Below are positions 17,857 to 27,292 of a stretch of DNA of 64,000 bases, in pieces. Under the pieces are notes generated by a model, which was given only the letters and a program-made list of their open reading frames with translations, was not told the DNA's origin and ran no database searches. The translations under genes and the position numbers were made by a program. The stretch is taken from the NCBI RefSeq assembly GCF_020164595.1, contig NZ_JAIQZE010000008.1:1-64000 (forward strand), given 5' to 3'. Origin of the DNA: Psychroflexus longus. Lineage in GTDB: Bacteria; Bacteroidota; Bacteroidia; Flavobacteriales; Flavobacteriaceae. Positions within the stretch are counted from its first letter, which is position 1. Every line of letters starts with the position of its first letter.

Positions 17857-18330
17857 TTATTTTACTGGTGAACCAGCGTTGCTGTTCTGCGGGTTAACGA
17901 AAGCCTTTATTCTAAGCGTTTCCCTTCCAGATTGTGTATTAGCTGTAATTCTTACAGCCTTCATTTGTTGATTAGGCTTTCCTCTTGTATTGAATTTGAC
18001 TAGCATCTCCCCTTTGTCACCTGGAGCGATAGCTTCTTTTGTCCATGTTGGAACTGTACATCCACATGTAGCAACTGCATTAGACACTATAAGAGGTGCA
18101 TCTCCCGTATTTGTAAAAACAAAAGTGTGTTCTACAACTTCTCCTTCTTCTACTGTACCAAAATCAAATTCCTGCTCTTCAAACTCCATCACTGGATAAG
18201 CTTGAGTTTTAGAATCACGTTCTTCAGCAATTTCTTTCTTGGATTCATCAACTTTTGCTGAAGCATCTTCTTTACAAGCTGTAAACGACAATGTTGCTAA
18301 GGCAACTAGTGCAAACATTAATTTTTTCAT
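17857..18330 (-). CDS. DUF1573 lipoprotein
   Basis: A 157-residue lipoprotein (lipobox FTAC, near residue 19) with an immunoglobulin-like DUF1573 domain: EFDFGTVEEGEVVEHTF, then NTGDAPLIVSNAVATCGCT and the strand GDKGEMLVKFNTRG. DUF1573 proteins are abundant in Bacteroidetes envelopes and of unknown function. The frame is open further upstream, but the ATG at 18330 (MKKLMFALVALA) starts the signal peptide and is preferred. It lies between nusB and yajC in one operon. Confidence 0.88.
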   Translation of the reverse strand: MKKLMFALVALATLSFTACKEDASAKVDESKKEIAEERDSKTQAYPVMEFEEQEFDFGTVEEGEVVEHTFVFTNTGDAPLIVSNAVATCGCTVPTWTKEAIAPGDKGEMLVKFNTRGKPNQQMKAVRITANTQSGRETLRIKAFVNPQNSNAGSPVK

Positions 18331-18375
18331 GAGTATTAAATTTAAATTTTTACAAAAATATGACAAATTAGGCAA

Positions 18376-19317
18376 TTACATTAAGCCTCTACCTACTTTA
18401 TTAATTTTACCATTGGTTTGATATTCCTTGGACACTGTATCCAAAACCCCGTTTATGAATGTGCTGCTTTTCGGAGTGCTATATTCTTTAGCAAGTTCAA
18501 GGTATTCATTAATAGTTACCCTTATAGGAATGGAAGGGAATTTCATAAATTCACATAAAGCCATTTTCATGAGAATACTGTCAATTTCTGCTATTCTATC
18601 CTGATCCCAGTTGGGGGTTTTGTTTTTAGTAATTTCAGAAAACTGCTCATCTGCAAGAAGTGTTTTTGTAAAAAGCTCCCGAGCAAAATTTTCATCCTCT
18701 GCATTTTTATACAAACGAGGAATTGATAGTGACTCGTCTGCTTCTTTTTGTTTCTGGAGGAATTTTAAGAAAGTTGTATTTACAATAGGAAAATCATCTA
18801 TCCACGTCAAATTATGATCTTCGTAATAATCATACAAATCATCGTTGGGTGCTATAATTTCTTTGAATATGCTTACAATGAAATCTTTGTCTTCCTTGAA
18901 GCTTGTCGTTTCTGTAAAAATATAATCTGCATAAAGATCTGACTCCAGAATTTTATTCCAAACTAATTTCGGATACTCATCATCTTTAGACCAGTGGTTT
19001 AATTTTCTACCTTCAATAAGTTCGCTTAATGCATGACTACTGGTTATTCTCTGCAGAAGCTGGTTGTTGATGAATTTTGTATTAGGATTTTTCTCTTCCT
19101 GAGTAGCAAGAAACTTCTTTTTTACAATATTGTAATAGTCTTCAGCCTGACTTCTTATGCTAACCAAGAGTTCTAAATTGAGCAGGAAAAGATTGTACAT
19201 GTCTTCTGTGCTCTTTTTCAAAAATTTCTCTTCAGTTTGCATAGAGTCTTTACTTCCCTGATGGAACGCATAAAGAGATTGCATTACTTTGGCACGAATA
19301 TGTCTTCTTGTTAACAT
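18376..19317 (-). CDS. nusB: transcription antitermination protein NusB, long Bacteroidetes form
   Basis: A 313-residue protein, about twice the length of the enterobacterial NusB. The start MLTRRHIRAKVMQSLYAF is the typical NusB N-terminus, and the C-terminal helical half carries MALCEFMKFPSIPIRVTINEY and a final STPKSSTFINGVLD, matching the conserved end of the family. The middle (about 70-190) is the extra helical insertion seen in Bacteroidetes. NusB binds boxA RNA with NusE to support rRNA antitermination. First gene of the operon with DUF1573 and yajC. Confidence 0.94.
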   Translation of the reverse strand: MLTRRHIRAKVMQSLYAFHQGSKDSMQTEEKFLKKSTEDMYNLFLLNLELLVSIRSQAEDYYNIVKKKFLATQEEKNPNTKFINNQLLQRITSSHALSELIEGRKLNHWSKDDEYPKLVWNKILESDLYADYIFTETTSFKEDKDFIVSIFKEIIAPNDDLYDYYEDHNLTWIDDFPIVNTTFLKFLQKQKEADESLSIPRLYKNAEDENFARELFTKTLLADEQFSEITKNKTPNWDQDRIAEIDSILMKMALCEFMKFPSIPIRVTINEYLELAKEYSTPKSSTFINGVLDTVSKEYQTNGKINKVGRGLM

Positions 19318-19473
19318 CTGTAAGTTCTAGAATTTTAGCGCAAAAATAATATTTAAAAGAAGAGTTTGAACCCTATTTTGGTTTTTTTAGAAACAAAATG
19401 AAATACTATAAATCCCACTGATGAATAGACCTTTAAACTTTTGTTATTACAAAGGGCAATACAGTCTTTTGAT

Positions 19474-19481
19474 TACATTTG
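19474..19481 (+). promoter_or_regulatory. -7 promoter box for the ABC transporter gene
   Basis: TACATTTG matches TAnnTTTG and lies 15 bp before the ATG at 19497. It overlaps the in-frame TTG at 19479, which argues against that TTG as start. No -33 TTTG at the ideal distance was found. Confidence 0.5.
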
Positions 19482-19496
19482 CATCCTCAAAGTAAA

Positions 19497-21263
19497 ATGT
19501 GGATGAAGGCCCTACAAAGTCTAAATAAATATTTGTTTAAATACAGAGGCAGATTGCTTCTTGGCTTTATTATAACCATCGGTGCACGTGTTTTTGCTGT
19601 TTTTACACCTCAACTTATTAGGAATTCTACAAACGCTATAGAGGATTATGTAAATGGTAATGAAGCCAGTGTTGCCGAAGTTAAAGAAGAGTTACTTATC
19701 AATATAGGTCTTATTATTGGTGCTGCTTTAGCTTCTGCAATCCTTACATTCTTGATGCGCCAAACTTTTATAGTCGTCTCCAGATATATTGAATATGATT
19801 TAAAAAATGAAATCTACACACAATACCAAAACCTATCTTTAGATTTTTACAAACGAAACCGGACGGGAGATTTGATGAACAGGATTTCTGAAGATGTTTC
19901 AAAAGTAAGAATGTATGTTGGTCCGGCTCTTATGTATGGAGTGCAAACACTTACTCTTTTTGTAGTAGTGATCTATTTTATGATTCAGGCAGCTCCAACT
20001 CTTACCTTGTACACATTGGTGCCCTTCCCTATTTTATCCTTTGCTATTTACAAATTAAGTGTAGCTATTAATAAGAGAAGTGCGGAGATCCAGCGATTTT
20101 TATCTTACCTTAATACCTATACTCAGGAAAGCTTTAGTGGCATTGCGGTTATTAAATCTTACGGAATTTTAAAGAAATTTAATACAGATTTTGAAAAACT
20201 ATCTCACGAAAGCAAGGATAAAAATGTCAATCTGGCGAAAGTTGAAGCTTTCTTTTTTCCGCTTATGATTTTACTTATTGGCTTTAGTAATCTGTTTGTG
20301 ATCTATTTTGGCGGAATGCAATACATCGATGGAAAAATTGAAAACGTAGGGGTTATAGTAGAATTTTTACTTTATGTAAATATGCTTACCTGGCCTGTCG
20401 CTTCTGTAGGATGGATCACCTCTATGGTGCAAAGAGCTGAAGCTTCTCAAGAACGTATCAATGAATTTTTAAGTGAAGTTCCCAATGTTAAAAATAATTC
20501 TACAAATTATTCTGAATCTATTAAGGGTGAAATCGAGTTCAGGAACGTTAGTTTTACTTATGAAGACACCAATATTGTTGCTTTAAAAAATGTGTCCTTT
20601 AAAGTAAAAAAAGGTGAAACCCTGGCTATTATGGGTAAAACTGGTTCTGGTAAATCAACGATTTTAGAATTAATAGGCCGATTATATGATGTAGATGAAG
20701 GCGAGATATTAATAGATGGAAAACCCATTGAAAGTTTTAATTTGGATAACTTAAGACAGCAACTGGGATATGTGCCACAGGATGCTTTCCTATTCAGTAG
20801 TTCGATACGTGATAACATTAAATTCGGAAAAGCAGATGCTACCGAAGAAGACATTATCAATGCTGCTAAAAACGCTGCGGTTCACAGTAATATAATTGAG
20901 TTCAGTAAAGGATATGATACTATTCTTGGAGAACGCGGAATTACCCTCTCGGGAGGTCAAAAACAAAGAGTGTCTATCGCAAGAGCAATTATAAAAGATC
21001 CTCAGATTGTATTGTTTGATGATTGTTTATCTGCAGTAGATACAGAAACGGAAGAAGAAATTTTCAACAAACTCAACAAAATCTCGAACAATAAGACTTC
21101 AGTTGTTGTGAGTCACCGTGCATCTTCAGCCAAAAATGCAAACCACATCATTGTTCTTGATGATGGTGAAATCCTTGAGGAAGGAACACATTCAGAGTTA
21201 ATCGCTCAAAACGGTTACTATAAAGATTTGTATAACAAACAACTTTCAGAAAAAGAAAGTTGA
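19497..21263 (+). CDS. ABC transporter, fused permease and ATPase (exporter type)
   Basis: A 588-residue half-transporter. Six transmembrane helices span about 15-320, followed by an ATPase domain with Walker A GKTGSGKS, signature LSGGQKQR, Walker B IVLFDD and switch His in VSHRAS. The residue after the Walker B Asp is Asp rather than the usual Glu, as in some heterodimeric exporters, so one composite ATP site may be weak. It would act as a homo- or heterodimer exporting lipids or drugs across the inner membrane. Start at ATG 19497 (MWMKAL); ATG 19503 is also possible. Confidence 0.92.
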   Translation: MWMKALQSLNKYLFKYRGRLLLGFIITIGARVFAVFTPQLIRNSTNAIEDYVNGNEASVAEVKEELLINIGLIIGAALASAILTFLMRQTFIVVSRYIEYDLKNEIYTQYQNLSLDFYKRNRTGDLMNRISEDVSKVRMYVGPALMYGVQTLTLFVVVIYFMIQAAPTLTLYTLVPFPILSFAIYKLSVAINKRSAEIQRFLSYLNTYTQESFSGIAVIKSYGILKKFNTDFEKLSHESKDKNVNLAKVEAFFFPLMILLIGFSNLFVIYFGGMQYIDGKIENVGVIVEFLLYVNMLTWPVASVGWITSMVQRAEASQERINEFLSEVPNVKNNSTNYSESIKGEIEFRNVSFTYEDTNIVALKNVSFKVKKGETLAIMGKTGSGKSTILELIGRLYDVDEGEILIDGKPIESFNLDNLRQQLGYVPQDAFLFSSSIRDNIKFGKADATEEDIINAAKNAAVHSNIIEFSKGYDTILGERGITLSGGQKQRVSIARAIIKDPQIVLFDDCLSAVDTETEEEIFNKLNKISNNKTSVVVSHRASSAKNANHIIVLDDGEILEEGTHSELIAQNGYYKDLYNKQLSEKES

Positions 21264-21338
21264 AAATAAATTTGCGTTTTTGATTTTTTTTAAGACTTTT
21301 GAACAAACGTTATATTAATCTTATTTAACAAAAGTATT

Positions 21339-21737
21339 ATGAGTGAACAAGGGTCGATGAAGAATGAAGACATTTTTTCAAAAGTGATAAGAGCTGGTAG
21401 GAGGACTTACTTTTTTGATGTCAGGTCTACAAAAGCAGACGATTATTATCTAACGATTACAGAAAGTAAAAAATTCACAAATGAAGACGGCTCTTTCTTT
21501 TACAGAAAGCATAAAATTTACCTATACAAAGAAGATTTTGAAAACTTTAAAGAAGCTCTGGATGAAACTACCAATTTCATCATTGACAAAAAGGGCGAAG
21601 AAGTAATAAGCGACAGACATCAGAAAGATTTTACGAAGCCATCAGAAATAGAGACAAATGACTCTACAAAAAACGAAGAGCATGAAGCAAAAACTAGTGC
21701 GACTGCCTTCACAAACATAAGCTTCGACGATATTTAA
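21339..21737 (+). CDS. DUF3276 / PUR-alpha-like nucleic-acid-binding protein
   Basis: A 132-residue protein with one PUR repeat: VIRAGRRTYFFDVRSTKADDYYLTITESKK, given here as positions about 17-46, then FYRKHKIYLYKEDFENF. The acidic, low-complexity tail follows from about 95. Bacterial PUR-type proteins bind single-stranded DNA or RNA as dimers; DUF3276 is characteristic of Bacteroidetes. It sits 75 bp after the ABC transporter and ends at a strong terminator. Confidence 0.9.
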   Translation: MSEQGSMKNEDIFSKVIRAGRRTYFFDVRSTKADDYYLTITESKKFTNEDGSFFYRKHKIYLYKEDFENFKEALDETTNFIIDKKGEEVISDRHQKDFTKPSEIETNDSTKNEEHEAKTSATAFTNISFDDI

Positions 21738-21762
21738 AATATTATCAAACTATTTGATATGG

Positions 21763-21798
21763 AAAACCCTCTAAATATAAGTTTTAGAGGGTTTTTTT
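21763..21798 (+). terminator. terminator after the PUR-type gene
   Basis: AAAACCCTCTAAA and TTTAGAGGGTTTT form a 13-bp stem with a 7-base loop, then a T-run. Because both ends carry A/T runs it may also serve the convergent tonB gene. Confidence 0.85.
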
Positions 21799-21802
21799 AT
21801 GG

Positions 21803-22528
21803 TTAATCAGAAACTTTGAATGTAATAGGCAAAGCAAAGATAACATCGACTGGATGTCCACGTTGTTTCCCTGGTTGCATTCGAGGAAGTTTTTCTATAA
21901 CTCGCTGACTTTCTTCTTTCAATTTGGGATGTGGAGCTCTTGCATTTAAAAATTCAACTTCACCATTTGCCTTAATTTTGAAAGATGTGTAAATGCGGTT
22001 GATTCCTTGCAAGCCTAACTCGGAAGCCAAACCTGAATTAAACTCCTTGTTGATAAACTTTCTAATTTGCTCACTCATACATGATTTTCTCTGTTTGTTG
22101 TCTGAGTGTTGTTCACAGCCTGGGAAAATGGGAACGTCTTCTATAAACTCAAAGCCTATTTCTGTGATCGGCTCATCTTCTATTTTTTCTAATTCATCAA
22201 TTTCTAAAGATGGCACATCCGAATCTATTTTCTCTGCTTCCGGAATAACCTCTTGATTTTCTGGTAATTCTTCATCAATGATGAAATCATTAGAATCTAT
22301 TTTAGGCTCTGGGATTCGTTCAGGCTGTTGTTTTGGAATATTAACAACGGGTATTTCTTCCTCCTCAAGCATGACATGAGAAACAACTTTGTGATCTGAT
22401 GTTAATTTTGCCTCTGTTTTCCATTCTACTAAAATCAATATCATACTAAGTGCTACTACTAAACCAATTTGAAAAAACAGAGTTTTCTTTTGATTCAGAT
22501 TTTTATTGGAATACTTTTTTGGTTTCAT
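21803..22528 (-). CDS. TonB-like energy transducer
   Basis: A 241-residue inner-membrane protein with one N-terminal transmembrane helix (about 16-34), a long acidic/Pro-rich periplasmic stretch, and a C-terminal TonB domain. Conserved points in that domain are INRIYTSFKIKANGEVEF, the HPKLKEESQRVIEKLP helix, and MQPGKQRGHPVDVIFALPI. It links the proton gradient to outer-membrane TonB receptors; two receptor genes lie in this window but not beside it. The chosen ATG at 22528 starts MKPKKYSNKNL, the usual flavobacterial N-terminus; the frame is open upstream. Confidence 0.87.
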   Translation of the reverse strand: MKPKKYSNKNLNQKKTLFFQIGLVVALSMILILVEWKTEAKLTSDHKVVSHVMLEEEEIPVVNIPKQQPERIPEPKIDSNDFIIDEELPENQEVIPEAEKIDSDVPSLEIDELEKIEDEPITEIGFEFIEDVPIFPGCEQHSDNKQRKSCMSEQIRKFINKEFNSGLASELGLQGINRIYTSFKIKANGEVEFLNARAPHPKLKEESQRVIEKLPRMQPGKQRGHPVDVIFALPITFKVSD

Positions 22529-22654
22529 TCTTCGTTTTTTTGTGTGTGAATAGTCGAAAGCGTTATAAGTATAAAAACTTATATGCTTTAGGGTCAAAAA
22601 CGAATTCGTCTATCTGCTAGCTTTTTCAACAAAACCAATAATAATGCCAGAGCA

Positions 22655-22690
22655 TAAAAAATCCCTTGCAAACCAAGTTTACAAGGGATT
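22655..22690 (-). terminator. terminator of the gene at 22711
   Basis: AATCCCTTG and CAAGGGATT form a 9-bp stem (22660-22690), followed on the minus strand by a T-run. Confidence 0.75.
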
Positions 22691-22710
22691 AATACAAAAA
22701 ACTTAATTAT

Positions 22711-23295
22711 TTATTTAATGTAAAGTTTTTCCATATAACTGTTTCCTCTGCTATTAATCGCCACAGAATACTCTCCTGCTGGCGCCTCAGAAAAATCTAA
22801 AGTCTTTTTAAAGACTAAGTCTTTACCTTTAACGTTCATGATAAGATGCCCTTTAGCATCGTATATTTTCATTTGAGTAAAATCCTTAGTTGGATTTGTA
22901 AACGAAACTCTTACCTTTCTTTTGTTGGTATTCATCACCTTAAATTTTGGCTTGAAAACAACACCATAATCTTCAACTTGTATTCCTTTACTGGTTTTCA
23001 ACACTGATTTGTATGTAATGAGGTTTGAGTTTTCCAAACTAATTGTATAAGTGCCTTTTGGAAGTGTTTTCAAACTTATTTTCTTAAGGTAAGGTTGAGA
23101 CAACTCTGTATCTACAAATAAAAGTTTTCCTTCTGCATCAATAAAACTAAGTTTATTATCATCATCATTTCCAGTAATCTGAATTTCCAACACATTTTCT
23201 GAGTTTACCTTTACTTCAAATTGTCTCGCTGCAGTTACACTAAAACTCACAATTAATAATATAAATGATAAGCTTATTTTAAAAATAGTGTTCAT
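22711..23295 (-). CDS. secreted protein, possible type IX secretion C-terminal domain
   Basis: A 194-residue exported protein with a signal peptide (MNTIFKISLSFILLIVSFSVTA, cut near residue 22). The body is beta-rich, with LPKGTYTISLEN near residue 85. The C-terminus, about 150-194, has the form YDAKGHLI, a Gly/Asp turn, APAGEYSVAINSRG and a final KLYIK, which resembles the type A sorting domain of type IX secreted proteins, although that could be shared beta-sandwich pattern. No enzyme motif is seen. A Bacteroidetes -7 box lies 48 bp upstream, and it has its own terminator, so it is monocistronic. Confidence 0.7.
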   Translation of the reverse strand: MNTIFKISLSFILLIVSFSVTAARQFEVKVNSENVLEIQITGNDDDNKLSFIDAEGKLLFVDTELSQPYLKKISLKTLPKGTYTISLENSNLITYKSVLKTSKGIQVEDYGVVFKPKFKVMNTNKRKVRVSFTNPTKDFTQMKIYDAKGHLIMNVKGKDLVFKKTLDFSEAPAGEYSVAINSRGNSYMEKLYIK

Positions 23296-23342
23296 AATTT
23301 TCTTTTTTATGTTAATAAATAATATCCTTAAACAATACACTA

Positions 23343-23350
23343 CAAATATA
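23343..23350 (-). promoter_or_regulatory. -7 promoter box for the gene at 22711
   Basis: On the minus strand TATATTTG (plus CAAATATA) matches TAnnTTTG and lies 48 bp before the ATG. No TTTG is found at 17-19 bp upstream. Confidence 0.4.
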
Positions 23351-23487
23351 TATAGCATAAACGGCTGGAATAAATTCAAAATAAACACATATATGTGCTA
23401 TATTAACCCTAATTGATCATAGCAGTCGTCAATTCAAATTATATTGCACATTTAGTGGTGTCGTTTTTTCAAAAAAATGTAAATTGA

Positions 23488-23510
23488 TTTTGATTTATTT
23501 CTAATCAAAA
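23488..23510 (+). promoter_or_regulatory. inverted repeat before the AraC gene, possible operator
   Basis: TTTTGATT (23488-23495) and AATCAAAA (23503-23510) are perfect inverted repeats around 7 bases, ending 2 bp before the ATG. Position suggests autoregulation or a translational block; no proof. Confidence 0.35.
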
Positions 23511-23512
23511 AC

Positions 23513-24397
23513 ATGAGTAAAAAAACTAAACCCATATTAGAAAAACTTGAAGCCGGATTTGGCACTTCTTTTACCTACAAACATTTCAATGTTGATCATC
23601 AAAATAAAAATGATACGTTCTGGCATTATCATCCAGAGATTGAGTTGGTGTATATCAACGAAGGTTCGGGTAAACGTCTAGTGGGAAGTCATTCTTCATT
23701 TTACAGAAATGGAAATTTAATTTTAATTGGATCTAATCTTCCGCATTGCGGATTTACAGATACGCTGGAAAAACATCAAAGAGAAACCGTTATACAGATG
23801 TTGCCTACATTCCTCGGAGATACTTTTTTTGAATTGCCAGAATTTCATCAGGTTAAAAATTTATTACAACGTGCCCAAAATGGAATCGTCTTCCATGGTG
23901 AAGATAAGCGAAGAATTGGGGCATTAATTGAAAATCTTAACGAACAACCTCCACTTTCGCGATTACTTGGACTAATATATATTTTAAAAGAATTGTCTGA
24001 AGCAAAAAACTACACCTTATTAAATGCAGAGGGCTATATGCTTGAAACCAGAATAGAGGACAACCAACGCATCAATTTAATTTTCAATTTTGTAAGAGAA
24101 GAGTTCAAAAGAACCATTAGCTTAGATGAAATTTCAGAACTGGTGAATATGACAAAACCTGCATTTTGTAGATATTTCAAGAAAATCACAGGAAAAACCT
24201 TTATAGAATTCGTCAATGATTACCGGTTAACTCATGCAGCTAAAATGCTTCACGAAAAACAAGTGAGTATTCTGGATATTTGTTACGAAAGTGGTTTTAA
24301 TAATTTTAGCCATTTCAATAAAAAGTTCAAAGCTTTTACAAGTCGCACCCCCACTCAATACAGAAATGAACTGGTTTATTCTGTCACTGAATCTTAA
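23513..24397 (+). CDS. AraC family transcriptional regulator
   Basis: A 294-residue regulator with an N-terminal cupin-like sensor (FWHYHPEIELVYINEG, GNLILIGSNLPHCG; residues about 40-90) and a C-terminal AraC double HTH (about 190-290) that reads ISLDEISELVNMTKPAFCRYF and then the second helix set SILDICYESGFNNFSHFN. Such proteins control sugar or stress genes after binding a small ligand. Downstream lies a heptamer repeat and a dispersed element, so its target is not obvious from context. Confidence 0.92.
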   Translation: MSKKTKPILEKLEAGFGTSFTYKHFNVDHQNKNDTFWHYHPEIELVYINEGSGKRLVGSHSSFYRNGNLILIGSNLPHCGFTDTLEKHQRETVIQMLPTFLGDTFFELPEFHQVKNLLQRAQNGIVFHGEDKRRIGALIENLNEQPPLSRLLGLIYILKELSEAKNYTLLNAEGYMLETRIEDNQRINLIFNFVREEFKRTISLDEISELVNMTKPAFCRYFKKITGKTFIEFVNDYRLTHAAKMLHEKQVSILDICYESGFNNFSHFNKKFKAFTSRTPTQYRNELVYSVTES

Positions 24398-24399
24398 AT

Positions 24400-24436
24400 C
24401 GGTAGACGGTAGACGGTAGACGGTAGACGGTAGACG
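24400..24436. repeat. tandem heptamer repeat, five units of CGGTAGA
   Basis: Five perfect copies of CGGTAGA run from 24400 to 24434, followed by CG, just after the AraC stop. A lone CGGTAGAC occurs at 40600-40607, also a short way before a copy of the dispersed element. Confidence 0.9.
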
Positions 24437-24543
24437 AAATTTAAAAAATAGCTTACATATTTATTATTCAGTATTCTTTATTCGATATTATGAAATCTTT
24501 ACTTCTTAAATTGTATTTTTTAATATCGAACTTAACCCTAGCC

Positions 24544-24617
24544 TAGCCCCGATAGTAATAGAAAGCCCGCCCCAAAGCTTTGGGGACGGACTTGAAATAG
24601 ATAGCGGGAATAGCTCC
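24544..24617. repeat. dispersed structured element, copy 1
   Basis: Shares TAGCCCCGATA at the start and AGCGGGAATAGCTCC at the end with the copy at 51778. Predicted pairing: AGC-CCCG with CGGG-AATA-GCT, AAGCCCG with CGGACTT, and a central palindrome CCCCAAAGCTTTGGGG. It lies in the spacer between convergent genes (AraC gene and cydB). Confidence 0.85.
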
Positions 24618-24670
24618 TTCCTAAAACTTAACTTAATCATTAAAAAAGTAACTCAGACCTACTCATTTAT

Positions 24671-25708
24671 TTAATAGCCTTCTGCATCTGTTTTGACTTT
24701 TCCCCAGAATGTTTTGTAAACAAAATAGCTATACATAATGACTAAAGGTCCACCAATAGCGACAAATCCCATCATGATTTTGAGAGTTTTAGTGGAAGCA
24801 GCGGCGTTGTAGATAGTAATACTGTTTTCAATTTCTGAATTGGATAATAATAAACGAGGGTATAATTCAAAAGCTACAATTACTAGTAATAGTGCAATGG
24901 TAAGACTTGTAAAAATAAATGCCCAACCGTACTTCTTTTTACTGGCAAGTCTTGGAACGTTAGCTATGCTTAAAAATACCAAAAATGGAACTACATAAAG
25001 CACTTTATTCTCGTTAAAAACTAATAGTAAATGTTCAAGATTGAAGAATCCATAGACAGTCGTTACTACATAGGAAATGATAAAAAAGGCAATGCCAATT
25101 TTCAAAAACTGCTGAATTCTTGTGTATAATTTGCCCTCCGTTTTTAACAGTAAATAAATGGCACCGTGCATCATAAACAGAGCTAAACTAGTGACGCCAA
25201 CAAGGATAGAGAATGGATTGAGAAACTCAAAAAAGCCTCGGCCCGTATATTCGTAATTCTGATCCAGCGGCATGCCATTCAAGATATTACCGAGAACCAC
25301 ACCGAGCAAGACAGCAAGCATAATGCTGGAAATGGAGTAACCCCAATCCCACATGCGTCGCCACCACAGCATATCCTCCATATTTCTGAATTTGATGGAG
25401 ATCCCTCTAAAAATAATAAACAATAAAAATAAGATGAAAGGTGTGTACATCGCAGAAAAAAGCGTTCCATAAAATACAGGAAACCCTGCAAATAAGGTTC
25501 CTCCACCAATCACCAGCCAGACTTCATTTCCGTGCCAGGTAGGGTCAATTGCCTTCAAAGCGGTTTCCCTACTCGAATTCTGCCTAAAAAACATATGCCA
25601 GGCGCCTGCTCCAAAGTCGAAGCCATCCAAGATAGCATATCCAGAAAATAAACCTCCTACTACCAAAAACCACCAGGTGGGGTAATCTAAACCTAAAAAC
25701 GTTTCCAT
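24671..25708 (-). CDS. cydB: cytochrome bd oxidase subunit II
   Basis: A 345-residue integral membrane protein with about eight to nine helices. The N-terminus has the CydB signature GYAILDGFDFGAG, then WHGNEVWLVIGGG and FRGISIKFRN. CydB stabilises the quinol oxidase formed with CydA, which reduces oxygen with high affinity and also withstands nitric oxide and cyanide. It follows cydA by 5 bp, so the two are cotranscribed. Its 3' side faces the AraC gene across the dispersed element. Confidence 0.95.
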   Translation of the reverse strand: METFLGLDYPTWWFLVVGGLFSGYAILDGFDFGAGAWHMFFRQNSSRETALKAIDPTWHGNEVWLVIGGGTLFAGFPVFYGTLFSAMYTPFILFLLFIIFRGISIKFRNMEDMLWWRRMWDWGYSISSIMLAVLLGVVLGNILNGMPLDQNYEYTGRGFFEFLNPFSILVGVTSLALFMMHGAIYLLLKTEGKLYTRIQQFLKIGIAFFIISYVVTTVYGFFNLEHLLLVFNENKVLYVVPFLVFLSIANVPRLASKKKYGWAFIFTSLTIALLLVIVAFELYPRLLLSNSEIENSITIYNAAASTKTLKIMMGFVAIGGPLVIMYSYFVYKTFWGKVKTDAEGY

Positions 25709-25713
25709 ATGAA

Positions 25714-27099
25714 TTAGTTTTTTTCGTTTGCTATTGCTTCAGTTATCTCTTTATTCAATGAGCCTTCCTCAAAATCATGTTCATCGTATGGACCCTTTTT
25801 GATACCTTTATTCATAAGGTAGATGAAAAGAAGAAAAAGTATAAAGTAAACGATAAAGAATAAGATTAAAGAAAACAGTACTTGATTGGCTTGTACACTT
25901 TTGGAAAGCGCATCTGAGGTTCGTAATAAACCATAAACCACCCATGGCTGTCTTCCCATTTCTGCGGTAAACCAACCGAATTGATTAGCTATTTGTGGCA
26001 ATAAAGCTGTAAAAACGAAAGTCCAAAGCAACCATTTCTTCTGAAATAATTTGCCCCGCTTCCATTGAAACAAAGCGAACAAACTTATAGCGATAAGAAA
26101 CATTCCTATAGCTACCATAATGTGATAAAATTGAAATACAGCATTAACTTGCGAAGGCCGGTCCCTTTCTGGAAAAGCATTAAGACCTGTTACCGGAGTT
26201 TCAAAATCCTGATGCAGCATAAAAGACAAACCTCCAGGGATTTTCAAACCGGTTACTTCCTGATTTTCTTTATCTACCCAGCCAAGTAAATACAAATCGG
26301 CTGGGGCTTCGGCATCAAAATGACCTTCCATTGTGGCTAATTTAGCGGGCTGGTTGACTGATACCCCTTCAGCTGAACTATGGCCTGTAGCGAGTTGTGC
26401 CAGAGAACAAACAGCGGCAACAACTAAGGTAATTTTGAAAGCCTTTTTAGAAATTTCAACATAACGGCCTTTTAAAATATAATAAGCGTGAACTCTAAGA
26501 ATCAGGAATGTTCCTGCCAAAAATGCGCCTAGCCAAACGTGCGTTAATCGGTCTACTGAAGACGGATTGAACACCATCGCCCAGAAATCAACAATCTCCG
26601 CTCTGGCCTGCATGCCTTCGCCGACAATGTGATAACCCGCTGGAGTTTGTTGCCAGGAATTGGCGACGACAATCCAAACGGCAGAAAACATAGAGCCTAA
26701 AAATACGGCCCAGGTGGCGACTAAATGCACCCATGGTTTTACTCTGTTCCATCCGAAAAGCAAAATACCTAAAGCGCTACTTTCCAGAGCGAAAGCAAAA
26801 ATACCTTCGGCGGCAAGGGCACTACCGAAAATATCGCCAACATATCGCGAGTAAGTGGCCCAGTTAGTTCCAAATTCAAATTCCATAACAATTCCTGTTA
26901 CAACACCTATCCCAAAGGTGATGGCAAATAGCTTGGTCCAGAATTTGGCTAATACTTCATATTGTTTGTTTTTCGTTCGTATGTAAATGCTTTCAAAAAC
27001 AACCATAATCAATCCTATACCAATACTCAATGGCGGATAGATATAATGAAAAGCGACAGTGAAGGCAAATTGGATACGAGAGAGAATTTCTACATCCAT
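25714..27099 (-). CDS. cydA: cytochrome bd oxidase subunit I
   Basis: A 461-residue membrane protein with about nine helices. The start [18 protein letters not shown] places His18, the axial ligand of haem b595 type, where Escherichia coli has His19. The GRQPW motif of the quinol site loop is present ([11 protein letters not shown]). It is shorter than the enterobacterial form, so it has the short Q-loop. The frame is open 33 bp further upstream, but the ATG at 27099 is the family start. The promoter region has a TGATTTTAATCA palindrome, suggesting control by a Crp/Fnr-type protein. Encoded with cydB. Confidence 0.96.
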   Translation of the reverse strand: MDVEILSRIQFAFTVAFHYIYPPLSIGIGLIMVVFESIYIRTKNKQYEVLAKFWTKLFAITFGIGVVTGIVMEFEFGTNWATYSRYVGDIFGSALAAEGIFAFALESSALGILLFGWNRVKPWVHLVATWAVFLGSMFSAVWIVVANSWQQTPAGYHIVGEGMQARAEIVDFWAMVFNPSSVDRLTHVWLGAFLAGTFLILRVHAYYILKGRYVEISKKAFKITLVVAAVCSLAQLATGHSSAEGVSVNQPAKLATMEGHFDAEAPADLYLLGWVDKENQEVTGLKIPGGLSFMLHQDFETPVTGLNAFPERDRPSQVNAVFQFYHIMVAIGMFLIAISLFALFQWKRGKLFQKKWLLWTFVFTALLPQIANQFGWFTAEMGRQPWVVYGLLRTSDALSKSVQANQVLFSLILFFIVYFILFLLFIYLMNKGIKKGPYDEHDFEEGSLNKEITEAIANEKN

Positions 27100-27112
27100 A
27101 ATTCTTTTTTTG

Positions 27113-27176
27113 CAAAAATAGGGCGAAACCAATAGAAAGGTTTGCTACTTGGGTTACCCTTAGCTGATTTTAATCA
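27113..27176 (-). promoter_or_regulatory. cydAB promoter with Crp/Fnr-type site
   Basis: On the minus strand a -7 box TATTTTTG (27113-27120) lies 14 bp before the cydA ATG. The palindrome TGATTTTAATCA (27165-27176) is centred 54 bp upstream of the box centre, about -62 from the start of transcription, a normal class I activator position. The site fits TTGAT-N4-ATCAA of FNR proteins in its core. Confidence 0.6.
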
Positions 27177-27292
27177 TGTCTAATTTAATTGTGCGCTTGC
27201 GAATTTTAAATATTGAAGATGTTAATCCATACTAGGAGCTTAAAAGTCTTTTAGAAAAATCGTTTTATCATTTATTTCCCTTGTCTTCCAAG

